DNA of 7,887 bases from Spirochaeta sp. (GCA_030592625.1 JAUVIY010000111.1:1-7887), one strand, 5' to 3'. Shown: positions 1 to 6,515, numbered from the stretch's first letter. Numbers and translations: made by a program. Notes: generated from the letters alone by a model not told the origin.

Positions 1-728
1 GCCTCATCGCCGTTTTTCAACGACCGACCGGTGACATTGGCAAAGACCGGAATAACAGGATCGGAGAACCTGATACCGGAGATGAATTCAGAAAATCCCA
101 CCCTGGCTTCATCCATCAGTGGAGAATGAAACGGACCTGAGACCTTGAGGCGAACGATTTTCAGGGCACCGGCTTCATCCAGCAGGGATTCGACAATCGA
201 TAATCCTTTGTCTGTTCCTGATAAAACCACTTGATTCGGACTGCTGTGATTGGCGATGAAAACGGATTCAGTATCCCCGAGAGCGGCACTTACTTCGTCG
301 ATATCAAGCCCGAGAACCGCCATCATACCAGGTGATCCATCAGGAGAATCCAGACGACGGCTGGCCTTTTCCATCAATTCCCCCCGCTTGTTCACGAGAG
401 TGAGGACATCGTGCCGGGAAAGGATTCCGGCCTGATGGAGTGCTGAAAATTCACCGAGACTGAAACCGGAGCATGAGTGGGGATCAATTCCATGCTCCCG
501 GAGTACCTGTGACGATGCCAAATTCACGAGCGTGATGGCGATCTGGGTATTGTCGGTGGCTTTGAGATCGTCCTCCGAACCCTCGAAAAGAAGTTTCGCG
601 AAATCCCTGTCACCGATGTCTGATGCCTCGCGGAAAAGGAGGCGAACCTCATCACTCGATTCATATAGATCTTTTCCCATCCCCGGATATTGGGCTCCCT
701 GTCCGGGGAAGAGGTAACTTGTATTCAA
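1..728 (-). CDS. fabD: Malonyl-CoA:ACP transacylase, 5' part (C-terminus outside the window)
   Basis: Transfers malonyl groups from CoA to acyl carrier protein for type II fatty acid synthesis in the cytoplasm. The 242 visible codons read a near-complete transacylase fold. The N-terminal FPGQGAQYPGMG has the oxyanion-hole glutamine at Q10. The nucleophile elbow is GFSLGE with S90 (the His of the usual GHSLGE is Phe here). LVNKRGELM carries the malonate-binding Arg at R115, and GPFHSPLM carries the catalytic H201. These positions agree closely with E. coli FabD (Q11, S92, R117, H201), so the start is well placed. The start codon is TTG, immediately preceded by an in-frame TAA and by a GAGAGG ribosome site 6 bases upstream, so this is a discrete FabD and not a domain of a polyketide synthase. 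It is last in a minus-strand series after the E2-like gene, with a 111-base gap. About 65-70 C-terminal residues are missing at the window edge. Confidence 0.95.
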   Translation of the reverse strand, partial: MNTSYLFPGQGAQYPGMGKDLYESSDEVRLLFREASDIGDRDFAKLLFEGSEDDLKATDNTQIAITLVNLASSQVLREHGIDPHSCSGFSLGEFSALHQAGILSRHDVLTLVNKRGELMEKASRRLDSPDGSPGMMAVLGLDIDEVSAALGDTESVFIANHSSPNQVVLSGTDKGLSIVESLLDEAGALKIVRLKVSGPFHSPLMDEARVGFSEFISGIRFSDPVIPVFANVTGRSLKNGDE

Positions 729-734
729 TTATGG

Positions 735-740
735 CCTCTC
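735..740 (-). promoter_or_regulatory. Ribosome binding site of fabD
   Basis: GAGAGG on the minus strand lies 6 bases before the TTG codon at 728-726. It decides the start, since no ATG or GTG precedes the FPGQG motif in frame and an in-frame TAA lies directly upstream of the TTG. Confidence 0.75.
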
Positions 741-839
741 TGAATGTCGATTACTCCTGAAAGTCGAGTTAAACCACGTCATATACATACTCCGAATATC
801 CCGAGATTTGCAAGAGTCACAAACCGGTTGTTTCCAAGG

Positions 840-1760
840 TCAGTGTGTCAATTCCCTCCCTATGGAGGGGGGATAGTCTTTTAGCATCAATGCTTCCAAC
901 TGGGCCGCCGTCAGATCGGGAACGTCCAGGAGTTCCTCAGGATTCTCGGTCAGCTTCCTGATTAAGACAATGGTTCGTCCGCTGTACATGCCGTCGCAGA
1001 TCCTATCGTCGAAGGCATACACCACCTTCACCACGTCACGCTGCCTCATTTTCCCTTTGGAATCGGGCTTCCATTCCCGCCGAACAATACCCACCGAGAG
1101 GAAGAGACCGCAGGTCCCCAGGTTGAACAGATGGTGCTGGGGAGCTTCCACACCGACGCTGCCCACGTTGGTGAAGCAGACGGTCCCGTGAAAGGGCGAT
1201 CCCTCCATGAGGGATACCGGCAGCATGTTCCACCAATCAAGCTTTCCGAACATCCAGAAGACGAAACGAGTCACAAATCGGGGAAATCTCAGCAGGGTGA
1301 CGTTGAGGTCTTCGCTTTCGTTCCCCTCACCGCGTGTGGCCTCGCGAACGATGGTTTTGTACTTGTCGGCGATGCTCCCAAGGGTCTCGAAAGGAGAATA
1401 GTCTCCGGTAACCCAGATTTCCTCGGCGTCGTCGGTGAGTATTTTTTTGGCGATAAAGTTCATCCTGATATGGTTTCGCTGCCACATACGGTAGCCCATG
1501 GTGAAGCGATTGATTTTCGGCCTTTGGACGATGGCGCGGATGTTAGCCGTCATGAAGAGCTGGAAAAAAGTAATTTTCGTTTTTCCCTGAGCTGCCTGTT
1601 GCTTGTTGAATCGACGGAGAAACTGGAGAGTTTCGGTAATGTCGATTTCCTGTTCGGAAAAAATCGTCCCGCTGATCCTTGTAGGCAGGATGAAGGGAAC
1701 AATTTTCGTATGAGCCGGAATATTCTTCAGGTGAGTTCCATCGGGTCGCTTCTTGAACAT
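840..1760 (-). CDS. Stand-alone E2-type acyltransferase-domain protein (2-oxoacid dehydrogenase E2 / CAT fold) lacking the catalytic His
   Basis: 306 residues resembling only the C-terminal catalytic domain of dihydrolipoamide acyltransferases (E2), which shares its fold with chloramphenicol acetyltransferase. No lipoyl or E1/E3-binding domain precedes it. Visible landmarks are an R..DG..L..IPAHTKI..F.LPTR opening, the E2-like strand block FTNVGSVGVEAPQ at about 196-208 (equivalent to TISNLG.FG of E2), and AFDDRICDGMYSGR at about 249-262, which matches the E2/CAT motif DHRxxDG. In that motif the catalytic histidine is Asp (D252, codon GAT), while R253, D256 and G257 are kept. Normal acyl transfer from dihydrolipoamide is therefore doubtful; the role could be structural, regulatory or a different chemistry. 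I chose the ATG at 1760 because the protein then opens with MFKKRPDG. It has no Shine-Dalgarno, but TATTGT lies 6 bases upstream. A GTG at 1775 would add five residues (MYCSC). It lies between a UlaG-like hydrolase and fabD on the same strand. The fold assignment is firm; the function is unknown. Confidence 0.82.
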   Translation of the reverse strand: MFKKRPDGTHLKNIPAHTKIVPFILPTRISGTIFSEQEIDITETLQFLRRFNKQQAAQGKTKITFFQLFMTANIRAIVQRPKINRFTMGYRMWQRNHIRMNFIAKKILTDDAEEIWVTGDYSPFETLGSIADKYKTIVREATRGEGNESEDLNVTLLRFPRFVTRFVFWMFGKLDWWNMLPVSLMEGSPFHGTVCFTNVGSVGVEAPQHHLFNLGTCGLFLSVGIVRREWKPDSKGKMRQRDVVKVVYAFDDRICDGMYSGRTIVLIRKLTENPEELLDVPDLTAAQLEALMLKDYPPSIGRELTH

Positions 1761-1766
1761 GCAACT

Positions 1767-1772
1767 ACAATA
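1767..1772 (-). promoter_or_regulatory. TANNNT box just upstream of the E2-like start
   Basis: TATTGT on the minus strand ends 6 bases before the ATG at 1760. With no Shine-Dalgarno present, this spacing would place a transcript start at or next to the ATG. It is one of four such arrangements in the window. There is no clear -35 element, so the call is tentative. Confidence 0.3.
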
Positions 1773-1785
1773 CACGGTCTTCAGT

Positions 1786-1800
1786 TTCCCTAGAAGGGAA
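1786..1800. repeat. Short perfect inverted repeat between the UlaG-like and E2-like genes
   Basis: TTCCCT-AGA-AGGGAA: two perfect 6-base arms around a 3-base centre, in the 67-base gap between the stop at 1828 and the E2-like ATG at 1760. It could be an operator or a small mRNA hairpin. It has no following T-run in either direction, so it is not an intrinsic terminator. Confidence 0.45.
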
Positions 1801-1827
1801 TAATTCGTGAAACGGATGTTGTGTCGA

Positions 1828-2475
1828 TCAGGCCGCTCCCCCGGAACCTTCGATTATCAGTGACTCTCCGGGATTCAGTACAACGGCACCTTCACCGGCA
1901 AGGTCGGCAAACTGCCTGGCATCCGATTCACGACCGATGATAACACCCCAATGATAGGGCATGGTTTGCACCGCTCCAATATCTCCGGCGGCGGCGGCGG
2001 CCTTTGATGCATTCATCGTATACTTGCCGCCGGCGGGCAGCAGTGCAAGGTCGATGTCTTCCAGATTCGCCATCTCAGGGATACGGTCGGTATCTCCGGC
2101 GTAATAGATCCTGACTCCGTCGATGTCGATTACGAAGCCGAGCCACTGCATCTTTCGTGGATGGAAGGGTTTACGAAGGTTGTAGGCCGGTATACCGGTA
2201 ATTCTGATATCTCCGAACTCGGTGATTCCGCCGGGGGCCAGAATATCGCCCTCGCCAGCGGCTTTGATGACATCACCGGCGCCGATGAGGCGGGAATCCA
2301 CACTCCGGACTTTCTCAATATCCATTTTTGACCAGTGATCCTGATGGGTATGACTCACCAGGATGAGATTTCCGTCTTTCGTTTCCTGCCTGATTTTCCA
2401 GGGGTCGATGTAAACCACCAACGAGCCTTCTATCTTAAAACCGGCATGCCCAAGCCAGGTGAGAGTAACCGCCAT
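1828..2475 (-). CDS. UlaG-like metal-dependent hydrolase (metallo-β-lactamase fold)
   Basis: A 215-residue single-domain metallo-β-lactamase-fold protein of the UlaG / YtkL-like type, whose members hydrolyse lactones or phosphoesters; the substrate here cannot be read from sequence. Visible metal ligands are HTHQDHW at 42-48 (H42, H44, D46, H47), YAGDTD at 125-130 (D128) and MPYHWG at 172-177 (H175). The opening LTWLGHAGFKIEG and the FHPRKMQWLGFVID segment at about 104-117 are also family-typical, and the length is normal. The ATG at 2475 is chosen because GGGAGG lies 5 bases upstream; an earlier in-frame start at 2520 would add 15 residues rich in Cys that are not family-like. It is the first gene of the minus-strand run leading to the E2-like gene and fabD, and diverges from the MATE gene across a 190-base region with several dyads. 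It ends in a low-complexity GSGGAA tail. Confidence 0.92.
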   Translation of the reverse strand: MAVTLTWLGHAGFKIEGSLVVYIDPWKIRQETKDGNLILVSHTHQDHWSKMDIEKVRSVDSRLIGAGDVIKAAGEGDILAPGGITEFGDIRITGIPAYNLRKPFHPRKMQWLGFVIDIDGVRIYYAGDTDRIPEMANLEDIDLALLPAGGKYTMNASKAAAAAGDIGAVQTMPYHWGVIIGRESDARQFADLAGEGAVVLNPGESLIIEGSGGAA

Positions 2476-2480
2476 AAATG

Positions 2481-2486
2481 CCTCCC
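2481..2486 (-). promoter_or_regulatory. Ribosome binding site of the UlaG-like gene
   Basis: GGGAGG on the minus strand lies 5 bases before the ATG at 2475. It decides this start over the in-frame codon at 2520. Confidence 0.75.
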
Positions 2487-2522
2487 GATTTATCTTCTCA
2501 CAGCAGGAGCAGGGCCGCAAGG

Positions 2523-2594
2523 CAACCGTTGTCAGGACGGAATGACAAACGTTGTGAGGTTCAAACCTCTTACTTTCAAGGAATAATCCGAAAG
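2523..2594. repeat. Three consecutive inverted repeats in the divergent intergenic region
   Basis: Read directly from the sequence, in order. (a) Arms 2523-2534 and 2543-2554 (CAACCGTTGTCA / TGACAAACGTTG) pair at 10 of 12 positions around an 8-base loop. (b) GAGGTT-CA-AACCTC at 2556-2569 has perfect 6-base arms. (c) CTTTC..GGA-ataa-TCC.GAAAG at 2573-2594 is a stem with a small bulge. Together they fill the middle of the region between the UlaG-like and MATE genes. In a minus-strand transcript they would form a structured leader ending about 48 bases before the UlaG-like ATG. As DNA they could be operators. I cannot match them to a known riboswitch class. Confidence 0.45.
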
Positions 2595-2619
2595 TTTACA
2601 TACAATTTCTCAGGCGGGA

Positions 2620-2634
2620 TTCCACCTTTCCACC
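2620..2634. repeat. Tandem 7-base direct repeat upstream of the MATE gene
   Basis: TTCCACC-T-TTCCACC, two exact copies with an 8-base period, lie about 30-45 bases before the MATE start and overlap the proposed -35 region. This could be a regulator binding site or chance. Confidence 0.35.
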
Positions 2635-2655
2635 AATTACCAAAAGAGCTATAGT
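2627..2655 (+). promoter_or_regulatory. Candidate promoter of the MATE gene, giving a near-leaderless transcript
   Basis: TTTCCA (2627-2632; 4 of 6 to TTGACA), a 17-base spacer, and TATAGT (2650-2655; 5 of 6 to TATAAT). Transcription would begin near 2662, leaving only about four bases before the ATG at 2666. This fits the absence of any Shine-Dalgarno sequence there. It is inferred from consensus matching only. Confidence 0.4.
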
Positions 2656-2665
2656 CGGCTCATTG

Positions 2666-4033
2666 ATGATTGACGAGAGCGCAGTACAAAGACACCCCCA
2701 CCTCAGGGATATTACGATAATTGCCTTCCCTATGGTGCTGAGCCAGGCATCGGAAACGGTAAATCTCTTCGTCGACCGACTTTTCCTCTCACGATTGGGA
2801 AAACTCTATATCTCCGGTGCCATGAGCGGCGGTCTTACCACTTTCAATATCATGTCCCTTTTCATCGGCATCATCGGGTACGTCAATGCCGTGGTGGCCC
2901 AGAATGACGGAGCGGGGAATAAACGGAACTGTGCTCGTGCCACGGCACAGTCGATACGGCTGGCTTTCATCAGCTGGCCCTTGCTGATACTCATGATTCC
3001 ACTGGTGAAGATGTTCTTTGAGAGCCTAGGACACCTGCCGGAACTGGTGGAACTGGAGATGACCTATCTCCGCATCCTGATTTACGGGTCTATCCTGGGA
3101 TTGGTTCGTCATGCATTAGCCGGCTTTTTCATCGGTCTCGGACGTACTCGTGTTGTGATGCTGGCCAATATTGCCGGAATGCTGGTGAATATACCGGCCA
3201 ACTGGATTCTCATCTTCGGAAAGTTCGGCCTTCCGGCCATGGGAATTGCCGGTGCGGCCATCGGGACTCTCCTCGGGGGATTCACCATCACAGTAATCCT
3301 CCTGGCTGTCTATTTTTCCAGGAAATACCGTGAGGAATTCGGAACCGCCCGGGAACTCGGCTTTGATAAGCGTCTGGCAAAGGTACTGTTGAGATTCGGT
3401 ATGCCGGCAGGAATAGAAACCTTCCTGAACGTCGCGGCTTTCAATTTTTTCGTACAGCTCATGTATTCCTATGGACCTGATACCGCCGCCGCGGTCACGA
3501 TTGCGTTCAATTACGATATGGTGGCTTTCATACCCATGATGGGTCTGGGCTTCGCCGCGACAACCCTTACGGGCCGTTATGTCGGCGCCCGGAACATTCC
3601 GGGAGCAGAACGTGCCACACGACTCATCATGATGGTGACCTGGTCTTTCGCCTCGCTGCTGGTGCTTCTCTTTGTTTTCGGCGCCCGACCGCTGGTGAAC
3701 GTTTTTGCCTCGGGACTGGAAGGCGGCGAAATCGATGTGGCACCGATGGCCCGGACCATGCTGAGACTGGCCGCCATCTATACTCTGGCGGATGCCACTC
3801 AGCTCATCCTGGCCGGAGCCTTGCGGGGAGCCGGCGATACGAAGTACGTAATGCGACTGTCGGTAATTCTCCACTGGATTTTTGCCGGCGGCGCCTGGTA
3901 TGCCATTAAAGTAGCCGTCATAACGCCTGTTTCCATGTGGATCATATTCATCGGGTTCGTCATCACTCTCGGCATAGCCATGTACCTTCGCTACCGCTTC
4001 GGGAAATGGCGGGGAATGAGCCTGGTGATCTGA
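2666..4033 (+). CDS. MATE-family multidrug/metabolite exporter (NorM-like)
   Basis: A 455-residue inner-membrane protein with about twelve hydrophobic helices in two similar halves, the usual MATE length. MATE proteins export cationic drugs or metabolites in exchange for Na+ or H+. By eye, residues matching the cation-site acids of NorM are D37 (NLFVDRLF), E251 (PAGIETFLN) and D376 (LADATQ), the last followed by the family-typical AGALRGAGDTKY at 383-394. The loop FIGLGRTR at 155-162 is the equivalent motif of the first half. A TTG directly before the ATG could also serve as start; the ATG is preferred. No Shine-Dalgarno is visible, but a TATAGT box lies 10 bases upstream. The substrate is unknown. 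The phosphoesterase gene follows after 41 bases on the same strand, so the two may share a transcript. No drug-resistance regulator is adjacent. Confidence 0.93.
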   Translation: MIDESAVQRHPHLRDITIIAFPMVLSQASETVNLFVDRLFLSRLGKLYISGAMSGGLTTFNIMSLFIGIIGYVNAVVAQNDGAGNKRNCARATAQSIRLAFISWPLLILMIPLVKMFFESLGHLPELVELEMTYLRILIYGSILGLVRHALAGFFIGLGRTRVVMLANIAGMLVNIPANWILIFGKFGLPAMGIAGAAIGTLLGGFTITVILLAVYFSRKYREEFGTARELGFDKRLAKVLLRFGMPAGIETFLNVAAFNFFVQLMYSYGPDTAAAVTIAFNYDMVAFIPMMGLGFAATTLTGRYVGARNIPGAERATRLIMMVTWSFASLLVLLFVFGARPLVNVFASGLEGGEIDVAPMARTMLRLAAIYTLADATQLILAGALRGAGDTKYVMRLSVILHWIFAGGAWYAIKVAVITPVSMWIIFIGFVITLGIAMYLRYRFGKWRGMSLVI

Positions 4034-4061
4034 GAATTGGACTTTCGCCGCAGCACATCAT

Positions 4062-4067
4062 TATTTT
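4062..4067 (+). promoter_or_regulatory. TANNNT box just upstream of the phosphoesterase start
   Basis: TATTTT ends 7 bases before the ATG at 4075, where no Shine-Dalgarno is visible. A weak TTGGAC lies 19 bases upstream at 4037-4042. This suggests the phosphoesterase may have its own promoter and a very short or absent leader. The call is tentative in an AT-rich stretch. Confidence 0.28.
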
Positions 4068-4074
4068 ATGAGTC

Positions 4075-5241
4075 ATGTTTGCCCAATTCCTGTCCATAAC
4101 GTTATTCCACGCCCTCCCCGCCTGGTCCCTGATCCGCTGGCTGCCGGTACCGGCCGGTCCCTGGCTCTGGACTGTCATCGCATTCTTCTTACTACAGGTA
4201 TTTCTGCTTATCTTCGGGCGTGATGTGGCGTTCCTGAAAGAAGGCATAGCAGCCAGAAGCACCTATAGACTTTCCATGTTGTCCTTCGTTCTGATTCTGA
4301 ATCTCTTCCTGGTTTCCATAATCCATCTGCTGATTCGGGGAATTATCACCATCGGCGGTTGGAGAATTACCGGTGCCGCAACACTGGTACCTGTTTTTTC
4401 GGTGGCTCTGCTGATTATTCTAGGTGGCCTCTTGAATGCCCGTAAACTGGCGGTTCGCCATGTCCCCATAAATGCAACGAGCTTTCCGAGTTCCTGGCAG
4501 GGCCGTCGGATCGTTTTTTTCTCAGACACCCATTACGGCACCCTGAACGGCCCCGGGATGGCCGAAACCCTGGTGAACAAAATTGAATCTCTGAACCCCG
4601 ATCTCATTATCTGCGGCGGCGATCTTTTCGACGGCCCGAAGGGCAAGTTCGGTGCAACGTTAGCTATATTGGCCCGGCTTCAAGCACCACTTGGTGTCCT
4701 CGCGGTTCTGGGGAATCACGATTATTTCTATCTCAGCCGCCCCGGTTCCTCCAAGGAACTCCTGCAGAGACAACGGAACCGGGAAGAAATGCCTATGGGA
4801 GAGGAAACACGTCTCTCCGCCGTTAAAAAGGCCTTACCCTGGTGTTTCCTTGAGAATGAATCGGTAGAAATCGACGATATTATATTTGCCGGTCTCAGGC
4901 CCTTCTCAATCGGGGACGAGAAGCGGGCACTGGAGTTTTTATCCGGACTGGATGCGGACAAACCGACAATTCTGATCAATCACAAGCCGCAGCAGATAGA
5001 AGAAGCCGCTGATGCCGGTGTCAGGCTCCAGCTGTCGGGTCATACCCATGGCGGTCCCGTATTCCCGATGAACATCGTCATGAGAATATTGTTGAAGGGA
5101 AGGCACTTCGGTACAACGCATCACGGAAAGATGATTTTGGATACTTCCAGCGGCTCCGGGATTTCTCTCTGGTATCCCAGAACGGCAGGTCGTCATGAAG
5201 TGGTTGTGGTGGAAATGACCTCTGGCGACAACCGGGTCTGA
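4075..5241 (+). CDS. Membrane-anchored calcineurin-like metallophosphoesterase (YkuE/YaeI-like)
   Basis: A 388-residue protein with two parts. The N-terminal ~125 residues hold about four hydrophobic segments (roughly 5-22, 28-48, 66-90 and 100-121). The remainder is a dinuclear-metal calcineurin-like phosphoesterase domain with every signature motif intact: SDTHYG (D151, H153), GGDLFDG (D183, D186), GNHDYF (N214, H215), NHKP (H303) and SGHTHGGP (H323, H325). This architecture is common among membrane phosphoesterases related to B. subtilis YkuE and E. coli YaeI. Some calcineurin-like relatives such as chlamydial LpxG cleave UDP-diacylglucosamine in lipid A synthesis, so a lipid-linked substrate is possible but not shown. 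The ATG has no Shine-Dalgarno; TATTTT lies 7 bases upstream. It follows the MATE gene by 41 bases, and its stop is one base from the stop of the convergent β-barrel-like gene, leaving no room for a terminator between them. Confidence 0.92.
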   Translation: MFAQFLSITLFHALPAWSLIRWLPVPAGPWLWTVIAFFLLQVFLLIFGRDVAFLKEGIAARSTYRLSMLSFVLILNLFLVSIIHLLIRGIITIGGWRITGAATLVPVFSVALLIILGGLLNARKLAVRHVPINATSFPSSWQGRRIVFFSDTHYGTLNGPGMAETLVNKIESLNPDLIICGGDLFDGPKGKFGATLAILARLQAPLGVLAVLGNHDYFYLSRPGSSKELLQRQRNREEMPMGEETRLSAVKKALPWCFLENESVEIDDIIFAGLRPFSIGDEKRALEFLSGLDADKPTILINHKPQQIEEAADAGVRLQLSGHTHGGPVFPMNIVMRILLKGRHFGTTHHGKMILDTSSGSGISLWYPRTAGRHEVVVVEMTSGDNRV

Positions 5242-5242
5242 A

Positions 5243-5854
5243 TCATTTTCCGGACAGGAAATCCGGGGTGAATATAGCCCCGAGACCGATTACCAGATGA
5301 CGGCTGTGCAGCGTCCAGGACCCACCGAATTCGGTTTTCCGGTAGGTTTTCATCAGATAATTCACACGGCCTTCCAACTTGAACCATTCATTCAGATGCC
5401 CGATAACCGAAAAGTATGGTCCATGGGCATACAGGGCTGCATCACCGAAGTTCAGGGCAAAATACAGATTGTAATTCAGACTCAGGTTCACAACAGGTTC
5501 TCTGTCAGGCATGATAACGTAGGTGAGACCCAATTTTCGCCCGGCGTCCAGGTAGATGAGGCTTTCATATCGGCCGGAAACATCGTTCCAGCTGTAATTG
5601 TCCGGTAAGGCTACAATCCAGTCTTCGATATGTCGAGCTCCGCCCTGCAGACGGTAGAACGCACCGACTTTCAGCCAGGGTGCGGCCTTGAAATAGCTCC
5701 CGGCGGACAGTGAATTATAACGGAACTCCCTTTCCGCACCATGATACACCCCTTTGATTTCCACATATGGGTTCCATTTCCCGGCTGTAACCACCAATAA
5801 GAGGGCCATGAATACGGCGGGACCGGCTAACCGGCGCTGAATCGTATCAGTCAT
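5243..5854 (-). CDS. Probable outer-membrane β-barrel-like protein, coupled to the FecR-domain gene
   Basis: 203 residues that I do not recognise as a named family. The N-terminus has a basic start (TIQRRLAG), a hydrophobic core (AVFMALLLVV) and a likely signal-peptidase site near TAG at 23-25. The remainder alternates aromatic and polar residues in strand-like blocks (YVEIKGVYHG, LKVGAFYRL, LSLNYNLYFALNF, YFSVIGHLNEWFKLEGRVNYL, HLVIGLGAIF), as in small outer-membrane barrels. The product is probably exported and sits in, or against, the outer membrane; it could instead be a soluble periplasmic β-protein. Its ATG lies inside the end of the FecR gene (8-base overlap, ATGACTGA), with only a weak GAGAG upstream, so translation is probably coupled. 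The two products likely work together. The gene ends one base from the convergent phosphoesterase. Confidence 0.7.
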   Translation of the reverse strand: MTDTIQRRLAGPAVFMALLLVVTAGKWNPYVEIKGVYHGAEREFRYNSLSAGSYFKAAPWLKVGAFYRLQGGARHIEDWIVALPDNYSWNDVSGRYESLIYLDAGRKLGLTYVIMPDREPVVNLSLNYNLYFALNFGDAALYAHGPYFSVIGHLNEWFKLEGRVNYLMKTYRKTEFGGSWTLHSRHLVIGLGAIFTPDFLSGK

Positions 5855-6515
5855 AATCGAAGGCTCTCAAATCGGTATAGGCCCCTGAAAGATCGGTTTC
5901 ATCCCTTACGTTTCCCGAGGAAGAATCCGTGTTCCAGTTTAGATTTTCCGTCCAGGGGTAAAACCTGGGATCTGTGATACGGCTCCCGGAAAGTATATTG
6001 ATACCCTCCCCTTCTTTCACCAGTACCGATTCTCCGCTGTCATCGAGAGCCACTTCAACCGATCCCTCATTGACGCAAAGCCAGACGTCGGGTGCATCTT
6101 CGACAGCCGGACCGTAAGCGACAAAGAACTCGGTTCCCCGGACCGCTGCGGAGACATTGGGTGTCCGGACACGGTAACCCCGGCCTGAAAGACGTCGGAT
6201 CCGGGAAAAAAGTCCGCCTGCGGAAAGGGAAACGGACATATCATCTCCCAGGTCGCTCAGGACGACAGATGTATTCTCCCGGAGTTTAAGGGTCCCCCTG
6301 TTCTCAAGATCCAGGACCGCCAGGGAATCAGGACCGGTTTCCACCATGTCTCCCATCAAGAGGGATAAACCGATTTCGCCGCTCAGTCGGGAGCTTCCGC
6401 GAATAACGGTTGCTGCTCCTTCTAAATAAGTGATGAGGCTGTCAGCCGACAGGGCGGCAGAGGTCAGAAAAAAAACAATAAACAATGAAATCAGGCTGCG
6501 GCGGAATCCATGCAT
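5847..6515 (-). CDS. Secreted FecR-domain protein
   Basis: 222 residues. A signal peptide is clear: MHGFRRS, hydrophobic LISLFIVFFLTSAAL, and a likely cut at LSA-DS after residue 24. The FecR domain follows. LMGDMVETGPDSLAVLDL at about 53-70 and the continuing GTLKLRENT match its first half. VRTPNVSAAVRGTEFFVAY at about 116-134 is its hallmark, and VNEGSVEV at 148-155 closes it. In classical FecR this domain sits on an inner-membrane anti-sigma protein that senses TonB-dependent receptors. Here there is no anti-sigma N-terminus, and no sigma factor or TonB receptor in the window, so it is more like the free periplasmic FecR proteins of spirochaetes and other bacteria. The ATG at 6515 is chosen because GAGGAGG lies 8 bases upstream; a GTG at 6524 overlaps that ribosome site and is rejected. 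The acidic C-terminus overlaps the start of the barrel-like gene. Confidence 0.9.
   Translation of the reverse strand: MHGFRRSLISLFIVFFLTSAALSADSLITYLEGAATVIRGSSRLSGEIGLSLLMGDMVETGPDSLAVLDLENRGTLKLRENTSVVLSDLGDDMSVSLSAGGLFSRIRRLSGRGYRVRTPNVSAAVRGTEFFVAYGPAVEDAPDVWLCVNEGSVEVALDDSGESVLVKEGEGINILSGSRITDPRFYPWTENLNWNTDSSSGNVRDETDLSGAYTDLRAFDYD

Noticed and set aside
1131..1793. A 220-codon open frame on the plus strand opposite the E2-like gene
   Set aside because: It is wholly antisense to a protein with clear E2-fold motifs, has no recognisable domain, and its composition is what a complementary frame would give.
2476..2520. 15-residue N-terminal extension of the UlaG-like protein (MRPCSCCEKINREAF)
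   Set aside because: The ATG at 2475 has a strong GGGAGG at proper spacing and the family typically begins there; the extension overlaps that ribosome site.
2556..2569. tRNA T-arm-like GAGGTTCAAACCTC
   Set aside because: The spacing does not allow a 5-base T-stem with a 7-base loop, and no acceptor stem, D-arm or anticodon arm can be built around it on either strand. It is better described as a plain dyad.
3116..3874. A 252-codon open frame on the minus strand opposite the MATE gene
   Set aside because: Its composition (many His, Gln, Gly, Arg and no hydrophobic core) is typical of the complement of a membrane protein gene; the sense strand has clear MATE motifs.
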